Part shown: positions 10,605-22,155 of the stretch, piece after piece | Numbering within the stretch: position 1 is the first letter of the stretch | How the letters are laid out: each line of letters starts with the position of its first letter | Assembly (NCBI GenBank): GCA_032207245.1 | Contig: CM063500.1 | Span: 67,338,194 to 67,402,193 of the forward strand | Direction: 5' to 3' | Length of the DNA: 64,000 nt | Source of the DNA: Pardosa pseudoannulata | Lineage: Eukaryota; Arthropoda; Arachnida; Araneae; Lycosidae | The notes under the pieces: model-generated | What the model was told of the DNA's origin: nothing | Database searches by the model: none | What the model saw: the letters and a program-made list of their open reading frames with translations, nothing else | Translations under genes and position numbers: made by a program

Positions 10605-10866
10605 TGTCCCATCACAAAGGGAAGAGTTCATCTTTGTTGCAGTCGTAAGTAACAACGTAGGCCAGTGAGAAAACAAAAGACGTTTTAGGATTGAAAGGTA
10701 CTGAGTTTATTCTAGAATCTTCTTTCACAGCCATCTGCCTCGGAAACGCCGTACATCTATATTTATAGTTGTAGGCGGCAAATAAACTTGATTCTTAATC
10801 AGCAGTCACGATGCGACGCGCGGTTCACGTACTTTAAGCGTAACAACTCTCTAAGTAGCCAATTTG

Positions 10867-10934
<68 letters not shown>

Positions 10935-11024
10935 TTTGCCAGAAAAATGTCATAAAAGGACAGAATCACTTGAATAGTTTTATAAGGTAGGCATAACTGT
11001 GTCAGTCAATTTTTTGGGTACAGA
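10605..11024 (-). repeat. Possible solo LTR or dispersed repeat, copy 1
   Basis: The segment begins TGTCCCAT and ends TTGGGTACA, imperfectly inverted TG...CA ends. It matches 35073-35427 plus the sequence after 36080, in the same orientation. A minus-strand AATAAAC polyadenylation-like signal lies near 10710. A (TA)n tract (10872-10932) interrupts this copy only. LTR identity is inferred because no internal region is attached. Confidence 0.45.
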
Positions 11025-11066
11025 TATGACTACTTATATGCATACTTGTACATATATATATATATA

Positions 11067-11536
11067 TGTAATTCATTTTTTTACACTCCTTCACAAGGAG
11101 AAAGCTCAACAGCTATAAGTAATGAGAGTGCAGTCGGGCTTCATATTTAAGAGAACTCAGAAATCTAATTTAAAACTTTATTTCAGAGCGGCAACACCGC
11201 ACATCTATCCTTCTGGACAATATACAATCAAAAAGCCACAGAGTTCACTCTGCTCTGACACAAGTACACCCAAGAGCGCTGACAACAAGAATTTTCCCAC
11301 AACAAAAACAGCTTAATAAGAGAATTAAATGCAATATCAACAAAACACGAAACCATGTTCCGCCACCAGCTTGAAAACTGCTCTATAGAAGAAAGTTTAC
11401 AGTTTTATGAATGTTAAGTGGAAAATACTTCGTTGATTAAACCATTTAGAGGCTGGTTAAGATATTTAAAAAATTAAAATGGGAGAGAGGAGGTTTTTGA
11501 AGAAATATTAAAGTTAAATAATTTTGATATATTACA
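11067..11536 (-). repeat. Gypsy-1 3' LTR
   Basis: 470 bp bounded by TGTAAT and ATTACA. It aligns with the two pieces of the 5' LTR with scattered differences, for example AGTAATGAGAGTGCAG against AGTAATAAGAATGCAG. The divergence shows that this is an old insertion. Confidence 0.88.
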
Positions 11537-13010
11537 GATTCCCCCCCCCCCGTAAAAAGAGAAAATCGTCTCGCTGATGGGTGACATTTTCACAACTTAT
11601 AATAGTACAAATATATGATTATCAAAATTTTTTACAAGAAATTGTAACATTAAACGAATCAATATAGTGTAGAAGAGTCAAAACTGTCTTTCTAGTGTGT
11701 CAGAATTGGAGACATCAGGGTTAGAGTCAGAAGCTTGGTCTGTAATTCATCATAAGTAATTCCACACAATCACATCAAAATTCAAAACTATCAAGTTATA
11801 CCGTTCCTCTGACTCTCCTGCACCATTACAAAATCTCTATACAGAATCAATATATAAACAACTAAACAATGAAACGATAATATACAATGAATATAAACAG
11901 AAACAAAATAATACAGGCAAATGATGGTTTACAGTAAACAAGTATTTAAGAAAGTTTATCATTATGAAATTCAATATTTTTCCTAAGCAAAACTTAACTC
12001 AAAATGTTCAAATTATGCTTTATTAAAATTTTACTGAAATAAACTTTGGAGAAGGAAAATGGCTGTCCTCTGTGGTGACCAACGTGAAAAATTGTTAGTG
12101 ACCCCGAGGGTGCTCGCACAAAATGACAAAAGGTTCATCCCTCTGTGGGAGGCGACTACCTATTGCATTTATGACAGGGCTCTCCAAAGTTATGACATTT
12201 GTGAACAACATTTTGAAACCTTTTATTTCTTTTTTCTCTACCAAAGATCAGAGGTATGCGGGTAACAGTTTCCCACATCTTGATCGGCTACAAACATTAC
12301 TCATCTTCAGTGTGGAAAAACGGAAACAAAATAATCAGATTGAACTTCAAAAATATCTCGGAGAGTGGAAGGGGCTTGCCTCGAAGGCGATGACGGGATG
12401 ACCGTTCATGACCTAGAGGAAGCTGAAGAGCAAAACGACAAAGGATTCACCTAAGCTATCCATTGACTTTGCAGAGGGTCTCTCCGGAGTTAAATATTAG
12501 AAAAAAATAATTCCACACTGAAAATCAAACTGAAATTTTCTTCGAAACATTGTTCGTTTGTAAGTTTTAACTACCCTGTATTTAATTCACATTAGGAATT
12601 TAGACGTAAAAACTGCATTATATCTTATATTTCAATCAAATTTTCATACTTTAAATGAAAACATTACCTATTCTATGACAATTCTCCTAATTAATCAAAT
12701 TAGATATTCCTTGTATTGTAAACATTCATTTACTATTTTTGAAATAATACACCATGAATTCAGAGAATAAAAAACACATTTATAGTTATTATGAGAAACT
12801 ACGAATTTAAAAATGTAAAAATATAAAATACTTGAACACTTTAAATCAAATAATTTTTGTAATTCACTTTTAGAAAGCAGGATCTCAAAGTTACTATGTC
12901 CAAAATTTATATTATCAAGATTCTCAAAAAACATATGTTTAGAAATAATAGTAAAATATGAAAGTCATAAAAATATTTCAAACTGGTTATTTTTTTAGAT
13001 TCATTGCAAT

Positions 13011-13044
<34 letters not shown>

Positions 13045-13479
13045 AGATGAATTGCAAATTGGTTAAATATAAAAAGTGAATACTATAATAAAATATAAAA
13101 AACACAGATATCTAGAATCGTCAAGTTCGTAATCATCAGATCAGTCCTTCAAATCAAACCCGTAATCCGAAAACACTCTTAGCAAAAGTATCAAAACAGC
13201 AATTCAACTCACGAGTGTCGACACATCTGTTTACTACTGTATAAATCCCGTTCACAATTGTACAGTCAAAACAACTCTTACATTTTACGTCCGAACATCA
13301 CATGAAAGCATTTTAAAACTCCTGTAATTCAGGTCGAACCGAAACTGACACGTCATGATAATTTAGAGGTCACAATCAAAATTTACAATGTGCAAGTGCT
13401 TTTTCGCTTTACAATTTCTCTATAGATCAAGGTCACAGACACTCCATTCGTTGGACTGAAAGTTTTTCATTTTCTTGTG
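11537..13479. other. Gypsy-1 region between integrase and 3' LTR, no gene recognised
   Basis: This 1.9-kb stretch lies where an envelope-like gene or 3' UTR would be, but I see no signal peptide, fusion peptide or membrane segment. About 12058-12500 is GC-richer and contains two weakly similar blocks (around 12123-12210 and 12430-12490) that share GACAAA...TTCA, CTCTCC and AGTTA elements. A plus-strand open frame of 92 codons at 12123-12401 has no family that I recognise. Confidence 0.4.
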
Positions 13480-14594
13480 CTATCGAATTTTAATAACTGT
13501 ATTTCTGTCGTTCTTGGTATTATTTATTTTCTCTGTCTTAGGATAATTTTGACTACGAATTGGAATTTTAGTTTTTCTAACATTTAATTTAAAATTTTCT
13601 GCAGGATTAAAATGTCTTAGTCTAGTTGAATGTACTATTTCCCTTTCTTGTTTAGTAAGAGGATTGGGTTTGATAATCTTAAAATTTACACTTGAAAGTT
13701 GCTTTAGAATTACAAAGGGTCCCGTAAACACTGGATTCAGCTTTGGAGTATTTGGATATGAGAAACTTTCTAGTATTACTTTATCACCTACTTTAAATTT
13801 AGGTTCTTTGAAATGGGTGTCATATCTTTCTTTATTTATTTCATGATTTCTTATAGTCCTCTGTCTAGCAATTTTCCTAGCTTCTTCGATTGGAGGATAC
13901 ATTTCCTGATTGTCTATTGAGGTTTGATATGGTAATTTTCCATGCATTAAATAAGAAGGGAGAAATTTTGTTAGAGTGTGAGGGGTGTCATTATAGTCCT
14001 CAGTTACTTCACGTAATAATTTGGTCCACTAAATGTTACCAGGATATGAATTTAATTTACATTTAAGTCTAGTTATTAAGGTCTGATTTACTCGTTCATT
14101 TTTACCATTCGTTTGCGGCCTATGGGATGTAGTTAGAAGCTGTTTAATATTATTATTACTCAAAAAGTGTTTGAATTTGGATGATGTAAAAGCAGCATTC
14201 CTATCGCTCAAAATTTTCTTAGGCATTTGATGTCGAAAAATTTGTCTTAAACAGTTAATATAGGTATCGGTGTTAACGTTCTTTGAAGCGAAAGTCCAAA
14301 TAAACTTAGTGGCATGGTCAATAACAATGTGCAGATATTTTTTTGTTGAATTATAATAGGTTAAATCACCAACAGTGTCTATGGCAAGAATTTCAAAAGG
14401 ATCGCTCGTAGAAGGTAACATTTGTAAAAGGCCGAATCTGGGTTGTCTTGGTTTCTTATTTAATTGGCATACTTCACAATGCTTCACGAAGTTCGTTCGT
14501 TTTGGTTAAACGGCTACAGTTAGTTCGTCGGGGGATTTCCCACATTTAGCATTGCCGAGACCTAGGTGTCCATAACTCATTATGAGAAATGGAA
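13480..14594 (-). pseudogene. Gypsy-1 integrase, C-terminal part
   Basis: This is the downstream part of an integrase that would insert retrotransposon cDNA into chromosomes. It contains the tail of the zinc-binding region (SYGHLGLG and CEVCQLNKK), then the catalytic core with Asp in AIDTVG, Asp in SDRNAAF and Glu in GKNERVNQ. A C-terminal domain follows with the GPFVI motif typical of Ty3/gypsy integrases. The breaks I can see are an in-frame TAA upstream of the Cys pair near 14507 and a TAG at 14031-14029, between the core and the C-terminal domain. The first part of this protein lies across the inserted element, at 19206-19364. The frame ends at 13480. Confidence 0.85.
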
Positions 14595-14867
14595 TGTCAC
14601 AAGTATAGTTTAATTTAGAACTAATCCGAGAACTGTAAATATTATCTTTGAAAGATTATCTTATTTGTTTCTAAAACTTTTCCTTTTTGTATTTTGGCAA
14701 CACTTGTCAGTGATGTTAGAAGTTTGAAAAAGTAAACTAGAGTCGGTTAGAGAGAATGAAAATAAAATATGTAAGAAAGACATTATGAGCGGATTCTATT
14801 TTATTTATCCAAGTATTTTTAACTGAGTTATATTATATCCTCTCCTAAAAAAAGACGAAAACCAACA
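14595..14867 (+). repeat. Gypsy-2 5' LTR
   Basis: Starts TGTCACAAG and ends AAAACCAACA. Most of its length is identical to the 3' LTR; the differences cluster in the first 50 bases and at a short replaced stretch near 14840. Confidence 0.9.
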
Positions 14868-14904
14868 CTGGTGACCTGGGATTCGTTCGACTTCGTTATT
14901 TCTG

Positions 14905-17481
14905 ATGACTACGGAAACCGGTAGTAATACGGCAATGGAAGCCGAAGCGAATATTGTGAGTATAAAAATACCACCCTTTTGGAGAGAAAAACCGGACATT
15001 TGGTTTTATCAAGTGGAAGCTCAGTTTCAAATAAACAAAATAACCACTGAAGAAACGAAATTTAACTATCTGATATCCCAGCTGGAACCAAGGTATGTTG
15101 AAACTATTTGGGACATTGTTAGAGACTCTAAGCCTAACAAATATTCTATGGCAAAAGACCGTCTTTTAAATACTTTTAAAGAAAGTGAAAACAAGCGAAT
15201 TCAGCGCCTGGTTACTGGATTAGAATTAGGAGATTATAAACCCAGTCAGTTGTTGCAAAAAATGCGCGGTCTCGCCACAGATGATTTTTCAGAGAAAGTG
15301 CTGAAATCTTTGTGGTTAGATAAAATGCCTGATTTTATAAAAAATATTCTCCTTGTGAGCGAAGAAGATTTAGACAAATTAGCCTCAATGGCTGACAAGA
15401 TATTTGATATGAAATCTGAAAACAAAATTTGTGGTGTTTCGCCGAACGTAAATTCCAGTGATGTTTTACTTGCACGAATAGCTGCATTAGAACAAAAAAT
15501 CGATGCTCTTCATTTACAGGATCGCTCGAGATCGAGATATAGGTATCAAAACCGAAATTCCTCACGCAGTCGTAGCCGTACGAACAAACGATTTAATCCT
15601 AACGGAAAATTTTGTTTTTATCACTTCAAATTCGGAGATCGTTGTCGACCCGAAAAGTGTTCTTTACCGTGTGCTTGGGAAAAGAAGGCGGAAAACTCCA
15701 TGACGCAGCAGGAATTAGCGGCTACTACTGTTGCTGATATTGATGAGAGCCGCAAGTTTCGTTTATTTGTGAAGGACAAAAATACAGGACTTCGGTTTTT
15801 AGTGGATTCTGGCGCGGATGTCAGTCTCATTCCGGCGACTCATACTAAAACAAACGTAAGTGACTTTAAATTATATGCAGCAAATGGAACCGAAATTCCT
15901 TCATACGGAATAAAAATTTTAACTCTAAATTTAGGGCTTAGAAGAGAATTTCAATTTCCTTTTATTTTAGCCAAAGTTGAAAAGGCTATAATAGGTGCTG
16001 ATTTCCTAAATAAGTTCAATCTTTTAGTAGACATTTCTAATAAACGACTAATTGATGGGGTAACTAGCCTGTCTGTTAAAAGTGATATAACGACAGTGTT
16101 TTTTGATAATACTATAAGTACATTAGATAAAAATTCAAAATATTATAATTTGTTACTTGAATATCCCAATTTAACTCAACCTAATCTATCAACATGTAAT
16201 TTTAAGCACAGTGTAGAACATTATATTAATACAACAGGACAACCTGTATATACAAAGGCTAGACAACTGGATTCCAAACGATTACAAATAGCAAAACAGG
16301 AATTTCAGTATATGTTACAAAATGACATTATTCGTCCATCAAAGTCACAATGGGCCAGCCCGCTTCACATGGTTCCTAAGAAAGATGGTTCTTTCCGACC
16401 ATGTGGCGATTATAGGCGTTTAAATGCACAAACAGTGCCAGATCGCTACCCCATACCCCGATTAGACGATTTTAACCATATTTTAAAAAATACTCGAATT
16501 TTTTCTAAAATTGATTTGCATAAAGCATATTTCCAAATTCCTATTAACGAAAATGATAAGCCTAAAACCGCTATTATAACCCCTTTCGGCTTATATGAAT
16601 TTAATGTAATGTGTTTCGGTTTGTGCAATGCACCCGCTACTTTTCAAAGGTTTATTAATGAGGTATTTCGAGGACTAAATTTTGTTTATCCATATTTGGA
16701 TGACGTTTTGATAGCATCACATACTGAAGAGGAACATGAAACACACTTAAAATTAGTTTTTGAAAGATTAAACAAATATGGATTAAGGCTTAATATTTCT
16801 AAATCTGTTTTTGCGGTTAATGAGTTAGAGTTTTTAGGTTTTCTAATTACTAGTGAAGGATCGAAACCTCTTCCTGCTAAAGTAGAAGCTATCCTCAATT
16901 TTAAATTGCCGGAAACTGTACATCAATTACGGACTTTTCTGGGAATGCTTAATTTCTACCGTCGGTTTTTGAAAAACGCAGCGAATACTCAAGCTATTTT
17001 ACACGAGTACTTAAAAGGCGCGAAGAAAAGAGACAAACGGAAAATTACTTGGACGGACGAAGCCATTAAACAATTTAAAAAATGCAAAGAAGATTTAGCA
17101 AATGTTGCTCTTTTGTCTCACCCGAATCCAGAGTTACCTCTTTCGTTGTGTACGGACGCCTCGGATCGGGCGATAGGATCAGTTCTCCAGCAATTTGAAA
17201 ATGGAAGTTGGAAGCCTATTGGATTTTATTCTAAGAAACTTAATCTCACACAACAAAATTACAGTGCATATGATCGTGAACTTCTCGGAATTTATCTTTC
17301 AATTAAATATTTCAAACATTTGTTAGAGGGTAGAACATTTACTGTGTATACTGACCACAAACCTTTAATCTATGCATTTCTTCAAAAGCCCGATAAAGCA
17401 TCTCCAAGGCAACTTAGACAACTTCAATACATTTCAGAATTTACCACAGATATTCAATACATTCAAGGAGAAAAAATGTAG
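14905..17481 (+). CDS. Gypsy-2 Gag-Pol polyprotein, first part (Gag, protease, RT, RNase H)
   Basis: An ATG only 37 nt after the 5' LTR opens an 858-codon frame. Residues 1 to about 270 are Gag-like, with an Arg/Ser-rich stretch (about 205-230) and a Cys/His motif, CFYHFKFGDRCRPEKC. The aspartic protease active site is VDSGADVSLIP (Asp301). Reverse transcriptase follows, with its YLDD catalytic box at Asp599-Asp600. RNase H begins near residue 740, with CTDASD (Asp751). The products would form particles in the cytoplasm and copy the element RNA into DNA. The frame ends at a TAG at 17479-17481 caused by an apparent 1-base loss in the A-run at 17470-17476. Downstream, pol continues in another frame, so this is one polyprotein with a single break. 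Confidence 0.93.
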   Translation: MTTETGSNTAMEAEANIVSIKIPPFWREKPDIWFYQVEAQFQINKITTEETKFNYLISQLEPRYVETIWDIVRDSKPNKYSMAKDRLLNTFKESENKRIQRLVTGLELGDYKPSQLLQKMRGLATDDFSEKVLKSLWLDKMPDFIKNILLVSEEDLDKLASMADKIFDMKSENKICGVSPNVNSSDVLLARIAALEQKIDALHLQDRSRSRYRYQNRNSSRSRSRTNKRFNPNGKFCFYHFKFGDRCRPEKCSLPCAWEKKAENSMTQQELAATTVADIDESRKFRLFVKDKNTGLRFLVDSGADVSLIPATHTKTNVSDFKLYAANGTEIPSYGIKILTLNLGLRREFQFPFILAKVEKAIIGADFLNKFNLLVDISNKRLIDGVTSLSVKSDITTVFFDNTISTLDKNSKYYNLLLEYPNLTQPNLSTCNFKHSVEHYINTTGQPVYTKARQLDSKRLQIAKQEFQYMLQNDIIRPSKSQWASPLHMVPKKDGSFRPCGDYRRLNAQTVPDRYPIPRLDDFNHILKNTRIFSKIDLHKAYFQIPINENDKPKTAIITPFGLYEFNVMCFGLCNAPATFQRFINEVFRGLNFVYPYLDDVLIASHTEEEHETHLKLVFERLNKYGLRLNISKSVFAVNELEFLGFLITSEGSKPLPAKVEAILNFKLPETVHQLRTFLGMLNFYRRFLKNAANTQAILHEYLKGAKKRDKRKITWTDEAIKQFKKCKEDLANVALLSHPNPELPLSLCTDASDRAIGSVLQQFENGSWKPIGFYSKKLNLTQQNYSAYDRELLGIYLSIKYFKHLLEGRTFTVYTDHKPLIYAFLQKPDKASPRQLRQLQYISEFTTDIQYIQGEKM

Positions 17482-18836
17482 TAGCAGATGCATTGTCCAG
17501 AATCGAAGAAATCGATATAATAAATTATGATGAAATTGCTGAAGAACAAGAGCAAGATGACGAACTTGAGGCTTTGCGAAAATCTACAAGTTTGAATTTT
17601 AAAAAGTATTCCCTTCCATCTGAAAAGCAGTTATGGTGTGATACTTCAACACAGTATATTAGACCTTATATACCTAAGAGTTATCGATTGAAAATTTTTC
17701 AACAATTTCACGGACTATCCCATCCTGGAATAAAATCCACAATACAGTTAATTTCTTCCAAATTTGTTTGGCCAAATATGAAGAAAGATATCCAGCTTTG
17801 GGCGAAGACTTGTATTTCATGTCAAAAATCAAAAATATCTCGACATACAAAATCAATATTGGGAGAATTTCAAAAGTCATCGGAGAGATTCCGTGAAGTA
17901 CATATTGATCTAGTTGGTCCATTACCACCTTCAAATGGTAATACCTACTGTCTCACATGTATAGATCGATACACAAACTGGATGGAAGTTATTCCAATAG
18001 AAAATGTCTCAGCCGAAACAGTAGCGAAAGCTTTCTACAGCAATTGGATAGTAAGATTTGGAATTCCTTTGCACTTAATTACAGATCGAGGAGCCCAATT
18101 TTCATCTGATACATTTAAAACCCTGTCAAAAATCTGTGGCATTAAGGTTTCACACACCACAGCCTACCACCCACAGTGCAATGGCAAGGTAGAACGACTT
18201 CACAGATCTATTAAGACTGCTTTAAAAGCCCACAATGATATAAGTTGGAGTGACACGTTACCAACTGTTCTTTTAGGTCTACGAACGGCAATCCACGACG
18301 ATACTAACCATACAATAGCAGAAATGGTATATGGAGAAAACATCAAACTCCCCGGAGAATTTTTTGAATCAACAATACATCATACTCCACCTAGAACTTT
18401 TATAAATAATTTGCAACAGTGTATGGAATTCATCAGGCCTAGAGAAACTCATCAAAAAGGTATTCCCAAAATATTCGAACATAAGGATTTACGATCAACT
18501 TCTCACGTTTTTCTTCGTATTGACAGAGTTCGAAAGCCACTCGAACCTCCATACGAAGGTCCGTATCTTGTCATTCGTCGTTCACCAAAATATTTTACTC
18601 TTAAGATAAAGAATAAAGACGTAACTGTAACAGTAGACAGATTGAAGCCAGCATATATCTTACCACAACAACCTTCTGAAAAAGACAATCCTATAACTCC
18701 AAACTGTGTAAACAGCATGCCTACACCAGCTGAAAATCAACCTAGTTCAAAGATGACGCAACCTAAACTCAAATCAGCTTTAAGACAATCCAGAACTGGT
18801 AGAATTCTGAAGACACCGTTACGATTCCAAACCTGA
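17482..18836 (+). CDS. Gypsy-2 Pol, second part (RNase H end and integrase)
   Basis: This frame continues pol directly after the break and has no proper start codon of its own. It opens with the end of RNase H (ADALSRIEE), then the integrase zinc-binding HHCC region (HGLSHPG and CISCQKSK). The DDE core has Asp at 17907 in HIDLVGP, Asp at 18084 in ITDRGAQF and Glu at 18192 in GKVERLHR; the last two are 35 residues apart. A C-terminal domain with PYEGPYLVI follows, and the frame ends with TGA at 18834-18836. Integrase acts in the nucleus to join cDNA ends to target DNA. All key residues are present, so this part looks functional apart from the missing in-frame link to the upstream part. Confidence 0.92.
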
Positions 18837-18930
18837 TGTTTTGTATTTTTATATTGCTTGTTTTGTATTTTTATATTACTTTTTTTTTTAACCCTTCCAA
18901 CGTAACGTTCGTTACTGGTGGGGGAGTAAA

Positions 18931-19205
18931 TGTAACGGTATATTTAATTTAGAACTAATCCTTAACTGTAAATATTATTTTTGAAAATTATTATTTTGTT
19001 TCTAAAACTTTTCCTTTTTGTATTTTGGCAACACTTGTCAGTGATGTTAGAAGTTTGAAAAAGTAAACTAGAGTCGGTTAGAGAGAATGAAAATAAAATA
19101 TGTAAGAAAGACATTATGAGCGGATTCTATTTTATTTATCCAAGTATTTTTAACTGAGTTATATTATATCTTGCCGAGACTCCTAAAAAAAGACGAAAAC
19201 CAACA
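18931..19205 (+). repeat. Gypsy-2 3' LTR
   Basis: 275 bp, TGTAACGG...ACCAACA. It carries AATAAAATA as a candidate polyadenylation signal near 19090. Confidence 0.9.
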
Positions 19206-20047
19206 AGCTTTTTTCGACAGTTTTAATATTAAAGAGAAAGGTACTACAATTTTGATTAAACCTTGTTTCTTAACTGTCCAAATATTATTTAATTTTCTAT
19301 AGTTTACACCGCAAACGTTGTCTAAATTTTGATGTTGCTCTATCTCTTTCGGCGTTAAAAGTGGTTAGCGTACAGTCATATGGTAGGAGATAGGGTTTCT
19401 AGTTAGCATAGCTGCTTCATAATTTGTTGAATCTTTTTTGAATTTTATATCAAACGAGTACATTGATAACTTCAAACTCCAACGGAACAATCTACCTGTC
19501 GGATTTTTGATATTTTTTAGCCAAACGAGAGATGCGTGATCCGTGTAAATTGTGAAATGCGTCCCGTGTAAGTAACAATAAAATTTATCAACGGCCTCAA
19601 TTATAGCCAAGCATTCTAATTCTGTTATAGCTAATTCATAATGTCTAAGTTTTCTAGAATAATATGCAATGGGATGTAGCGATCCATCAGGATGTAATTG
19701 TTTTATAACTGAACCAATCGCTTGACCGGAAGCATCCACAAAAATATGACATGGGTAATTAGGATTATAAATCGTTAAAATGGGTTTAGAAAAAAGAATA
19801 TCTTTTAAATATTGAAAAGCTTTTTGGCATTCTTCATTCCATTCAAACTTTACTTTTTTCTTTAATAATTTATTTAGCGATGCGCGTAGTTTTGCATAAT
19901 ATGGAATAAATTTATTGTAAACATTTACGCTTCCCAAAAATCTCTGTAAGTCTTTGACATTTCTAGGTGGTTGAAGTTTTTTGATTACCTGTATGTTTGC
20001 ATCACTGGGAAAGTATTTACCTTTTTCGACTTCATATCCTAAAAACT

Positions 20048-20086
<39 letters not shown>

Positions 20087-20582
20087 GCGAATTGACACTT
20101 TGAGAACTTTAATTTTATGTTTTCTTTTTCACAGATAGAGAATATAGTCTTTAAGTGTTCTACATGTTCCTCAAAAGAGTTCGAAAAAATAATTATGTCA
20201 TCAAAATAGTTCAGCGCGAATTTAATTTGATACTTATTTTAAATTTGTCTTAAAGTCCTTTGAAAATTAGCCGGAGCATTCCGGTATCCAAAAGGCAATC
20301 TATTCCATTCATATAATCCAAAATTAGATGTAAATGCTAATTTTTCGGTGTCTCTCTCATCTAATTTGATGTACCAGTAGCCACTTGCTAAATCAAGTGT
20401 CGAAAATATTTTGGCTTGTGTCAAAGAATCAATGATATTTGCAAAAAGGGGAATAGGCTCGGAGTCATGTTTACTAATGGCATTCACCTTACGATAATCT
20501 ACACAAAGTCTAGATTTAGAATTTTCATCTTTTTTGTAAGCTAGAGTAATTAGTGAAGCATAAGGACTATGAGAAGGCTTTA
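19206..20582 (-). pseudogene. Gypsy-1 reverse transcriptase, RNase H and integrase start
   Basis: Read from the right, this contains RT motifs (STLDLASGYWYIKL, LPFGYRNAPANFQ and YFDD with both catalytic Asp), then RNase H (IFVDASGQAIGS, TIYTDHASLVW and the end of the domain). The first part of integrase then continues until the Gypsy-2 insertion at 19205. Breaks are a frameshift in an A-run near 20588, an in-frame TAA at about 20238, a run of about 40 T at 20049-20084 inside the RT thumb region with a frame change across it, and a TAA at about 19365 at the RNase H/integrase boundary. The protein would be reverse transcriptase and RNase H of a Ty3/gypsy element. It is certainly non-functional here. 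Confidence 0.87.
20049..20084. repeat. Long T homopolymer inside the Gypsy-1 RT region
   Basis: An uninterrupted run of T (A on the coding strand) between RT motifs. It is either expansion of a shorter coding A-run or an assembly artefact. Confidence 0.9.
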
Positions 20583-21300
20583 TTATATTTTTTCAAAGAG
20601 TTCCTTTATTTGTTTTTCGATCTCTAAGTTATCTTTTGGAGACGCTCTGTAGGGTCTAAGTGATATTGGTAACTCCGAATTTAGTATTATTCTAGGGGTT
20701 TCCATGCGGATGCATCCGACATCATATTTATTTTTTGAAAATATTTTACTATACTCATTTAATAAATTATGTAATTCAAAATTTTCATGGTTAATCAATA
20801 GATCACCACATTTAAAACTATTATTAGAATTAGTACAAGAATTACCAATATTAGCATCATGAGAATACACAATATCATTTTCATCATCTTCATAAGTTAA
20901 AAATATGTAACTACTATAAAAATTTTCTGCGGGTAAAGTTTTACTAATATTTACATTATTTTGGTACACACAAAAATCATCAAAATTTAAATTTAAGTTA
21001 AACAATTGTACACTGTCGCTGTTTAATAGGAGAATCAATAACGAAAAATGATATATTATTACAAATTTGACCAATTTTAGAGTCTATGTTAATAATTTTA
21101 GAAGGCTTAATCTTACCTGCTATCGTGTTTATTGTTATATTGTTTAAATTTTCATTTAAATCAGTATCGTAATAATCCAGTTTATCCGAAATCCTATTTG
21201 GCATGATATTAATGCTTGAACCTGTATCTAATAATACACTCACATTTTTCCCATTGACAACCATCTCAGTTGAGAACAAATGGCCAATCGTTGAATTTTC
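20583..21300 (-). pseudogene. Gypsy-1 aspartic protease and protease-RT linker
   Basis: The protease active-site motif LLDTGSSINIMP is intact, followed by a typical retropepsin-like region (about 21000-21279). Past a frame change between 20998 and 21074, a second frame runs through an Asn-rich linker and reaches the start of RT at ISLRPYRASP. Upstream, Gag and protease are in the same frame, separated by a TGA at 21303-21301. The protease would process the element's own polyprotein in virus-like particles. Confidence 0.8.
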
Positions 21301-22000
21301 TCAGCTATGGTTGTTCACGTAGGGCTGGCGATTTCCTCCACCTCTGTTTTGACGAAAGTTGCCCCGGTCATATCTGTATGAGTTAGGCGTATCTTCTCCG
21401 GCATGTCGAATCGGCTCTCTCGGCATCTCTCCCCGCTGTGGAAAAGGCTTTACCACACGCTGCGCTAATCTAAACCATTCCGTGGTAGAAGAAATGTCTC
21501 TCATTAGAAATAAATCTTTCTTTCTTTCGGGTAAGCCATCAGTGAGTCAGTCTATTAAATTTGTTGTTGTCAATTCGAGTCGTTTTCCGATAGTTAGCTT
21601 TTTATTGAAGTAGTCCTTCAAATCTTTGCAGTGAATAAATTTAAGCTCAGTAAAGTAGGATAGATTACATGTCTCCTTCTCAGCAAACAGCTCAATAAAT
21701 TTTAATTTTAACTGGTCCCAATCAGTAAATTCGATGATTTCTTCTATGAAAACATCAAGGGCAGATCCATCAAGATAGTGCGAAATAATATTCACACGGT
21801 CTTCATACGTTAAATCTGCTGTTTTTTTTCTCGAAATACTTAAGCCAATTTTGTACATTCACTGGTCCATTAGGATCAAATTTCCGTAAAGTCCACATTG
21901 TACCATTAGTCATCAAACTATTCATCATTGAAGTTCCCTTCGGCCGATCAATCATCGTTTTATCCTCAAAACTCTCCGCCGATGTGTCGTTGTCCGTCAT
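21301..22000 (-). pseudogene. Gypsy-1 Gag
   Basis: Two overlapping frames (22000-21803 and 21858-21547) form a gag capsid-like region, including FDPNGPVNVQNWLKYFEK and a Gag-like helical stretch (QLKLKFIELF). The frame change falls at the T8 run near 21825. After an in-frame TGA at 21549-21547 the same frame continues as an Arg/Gly/Asn-rich tail (RGNFRQNRGGGNRQ), the kind of basic C-terminus that binds RNA. I see no CCHC knuckle. A capsid role is inferred from position and composition. Confidence 0.7.
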
Positions 22001-22155
22001 CGTTGCACCGTAATCCTAAAACATTATCCACAGATGTAAAAAACAATTTTCGCAAAAGTTCACGAAGTAAATTCCATCAAGAAAAAGTTCTCTGCATAGT
22101 AATTGTCTGGAAGTCCATTGGGTTTCATCGCAGATAAAATCCTACCGACTAAAAA

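Larger units (their letters stand above)
14595..19205 (+). mobile_element. Nearly intact Ty3/gypsy LTR retrotransposon (Gypsy-2), nested in Gypsy-1
   Basis: The element has two closely similar LTRs (14595-14867 and 18931-19205). A candidate primer binding site, TGGTGACCTGGGATTCG, follows the 5' LTR and a G-rich polypurine tract, GGTGGGGGAGTAAA, abuts the 3' LTR. It has a single gag-pol coding region with one frameshift, is 4.6 kb long, and lies opposite in strand to its host Gypsy-1, whose integrase it splits. The flanking bases (TGGAA and AGCTT) do not form a clear target duplication. It is the youngest-looking autonomous element in the window. Confidence 0.93.

Noticed and set aside
14545..14565. 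TTGCCGAGAC occurs both left of Gypsy-2 and inside its 3' LTR near 19171
   Set aside because: A 10-base match alone may be chance. The sequence in the LTR is absent from the 5' LTR, but no mechanism can be argued from it.
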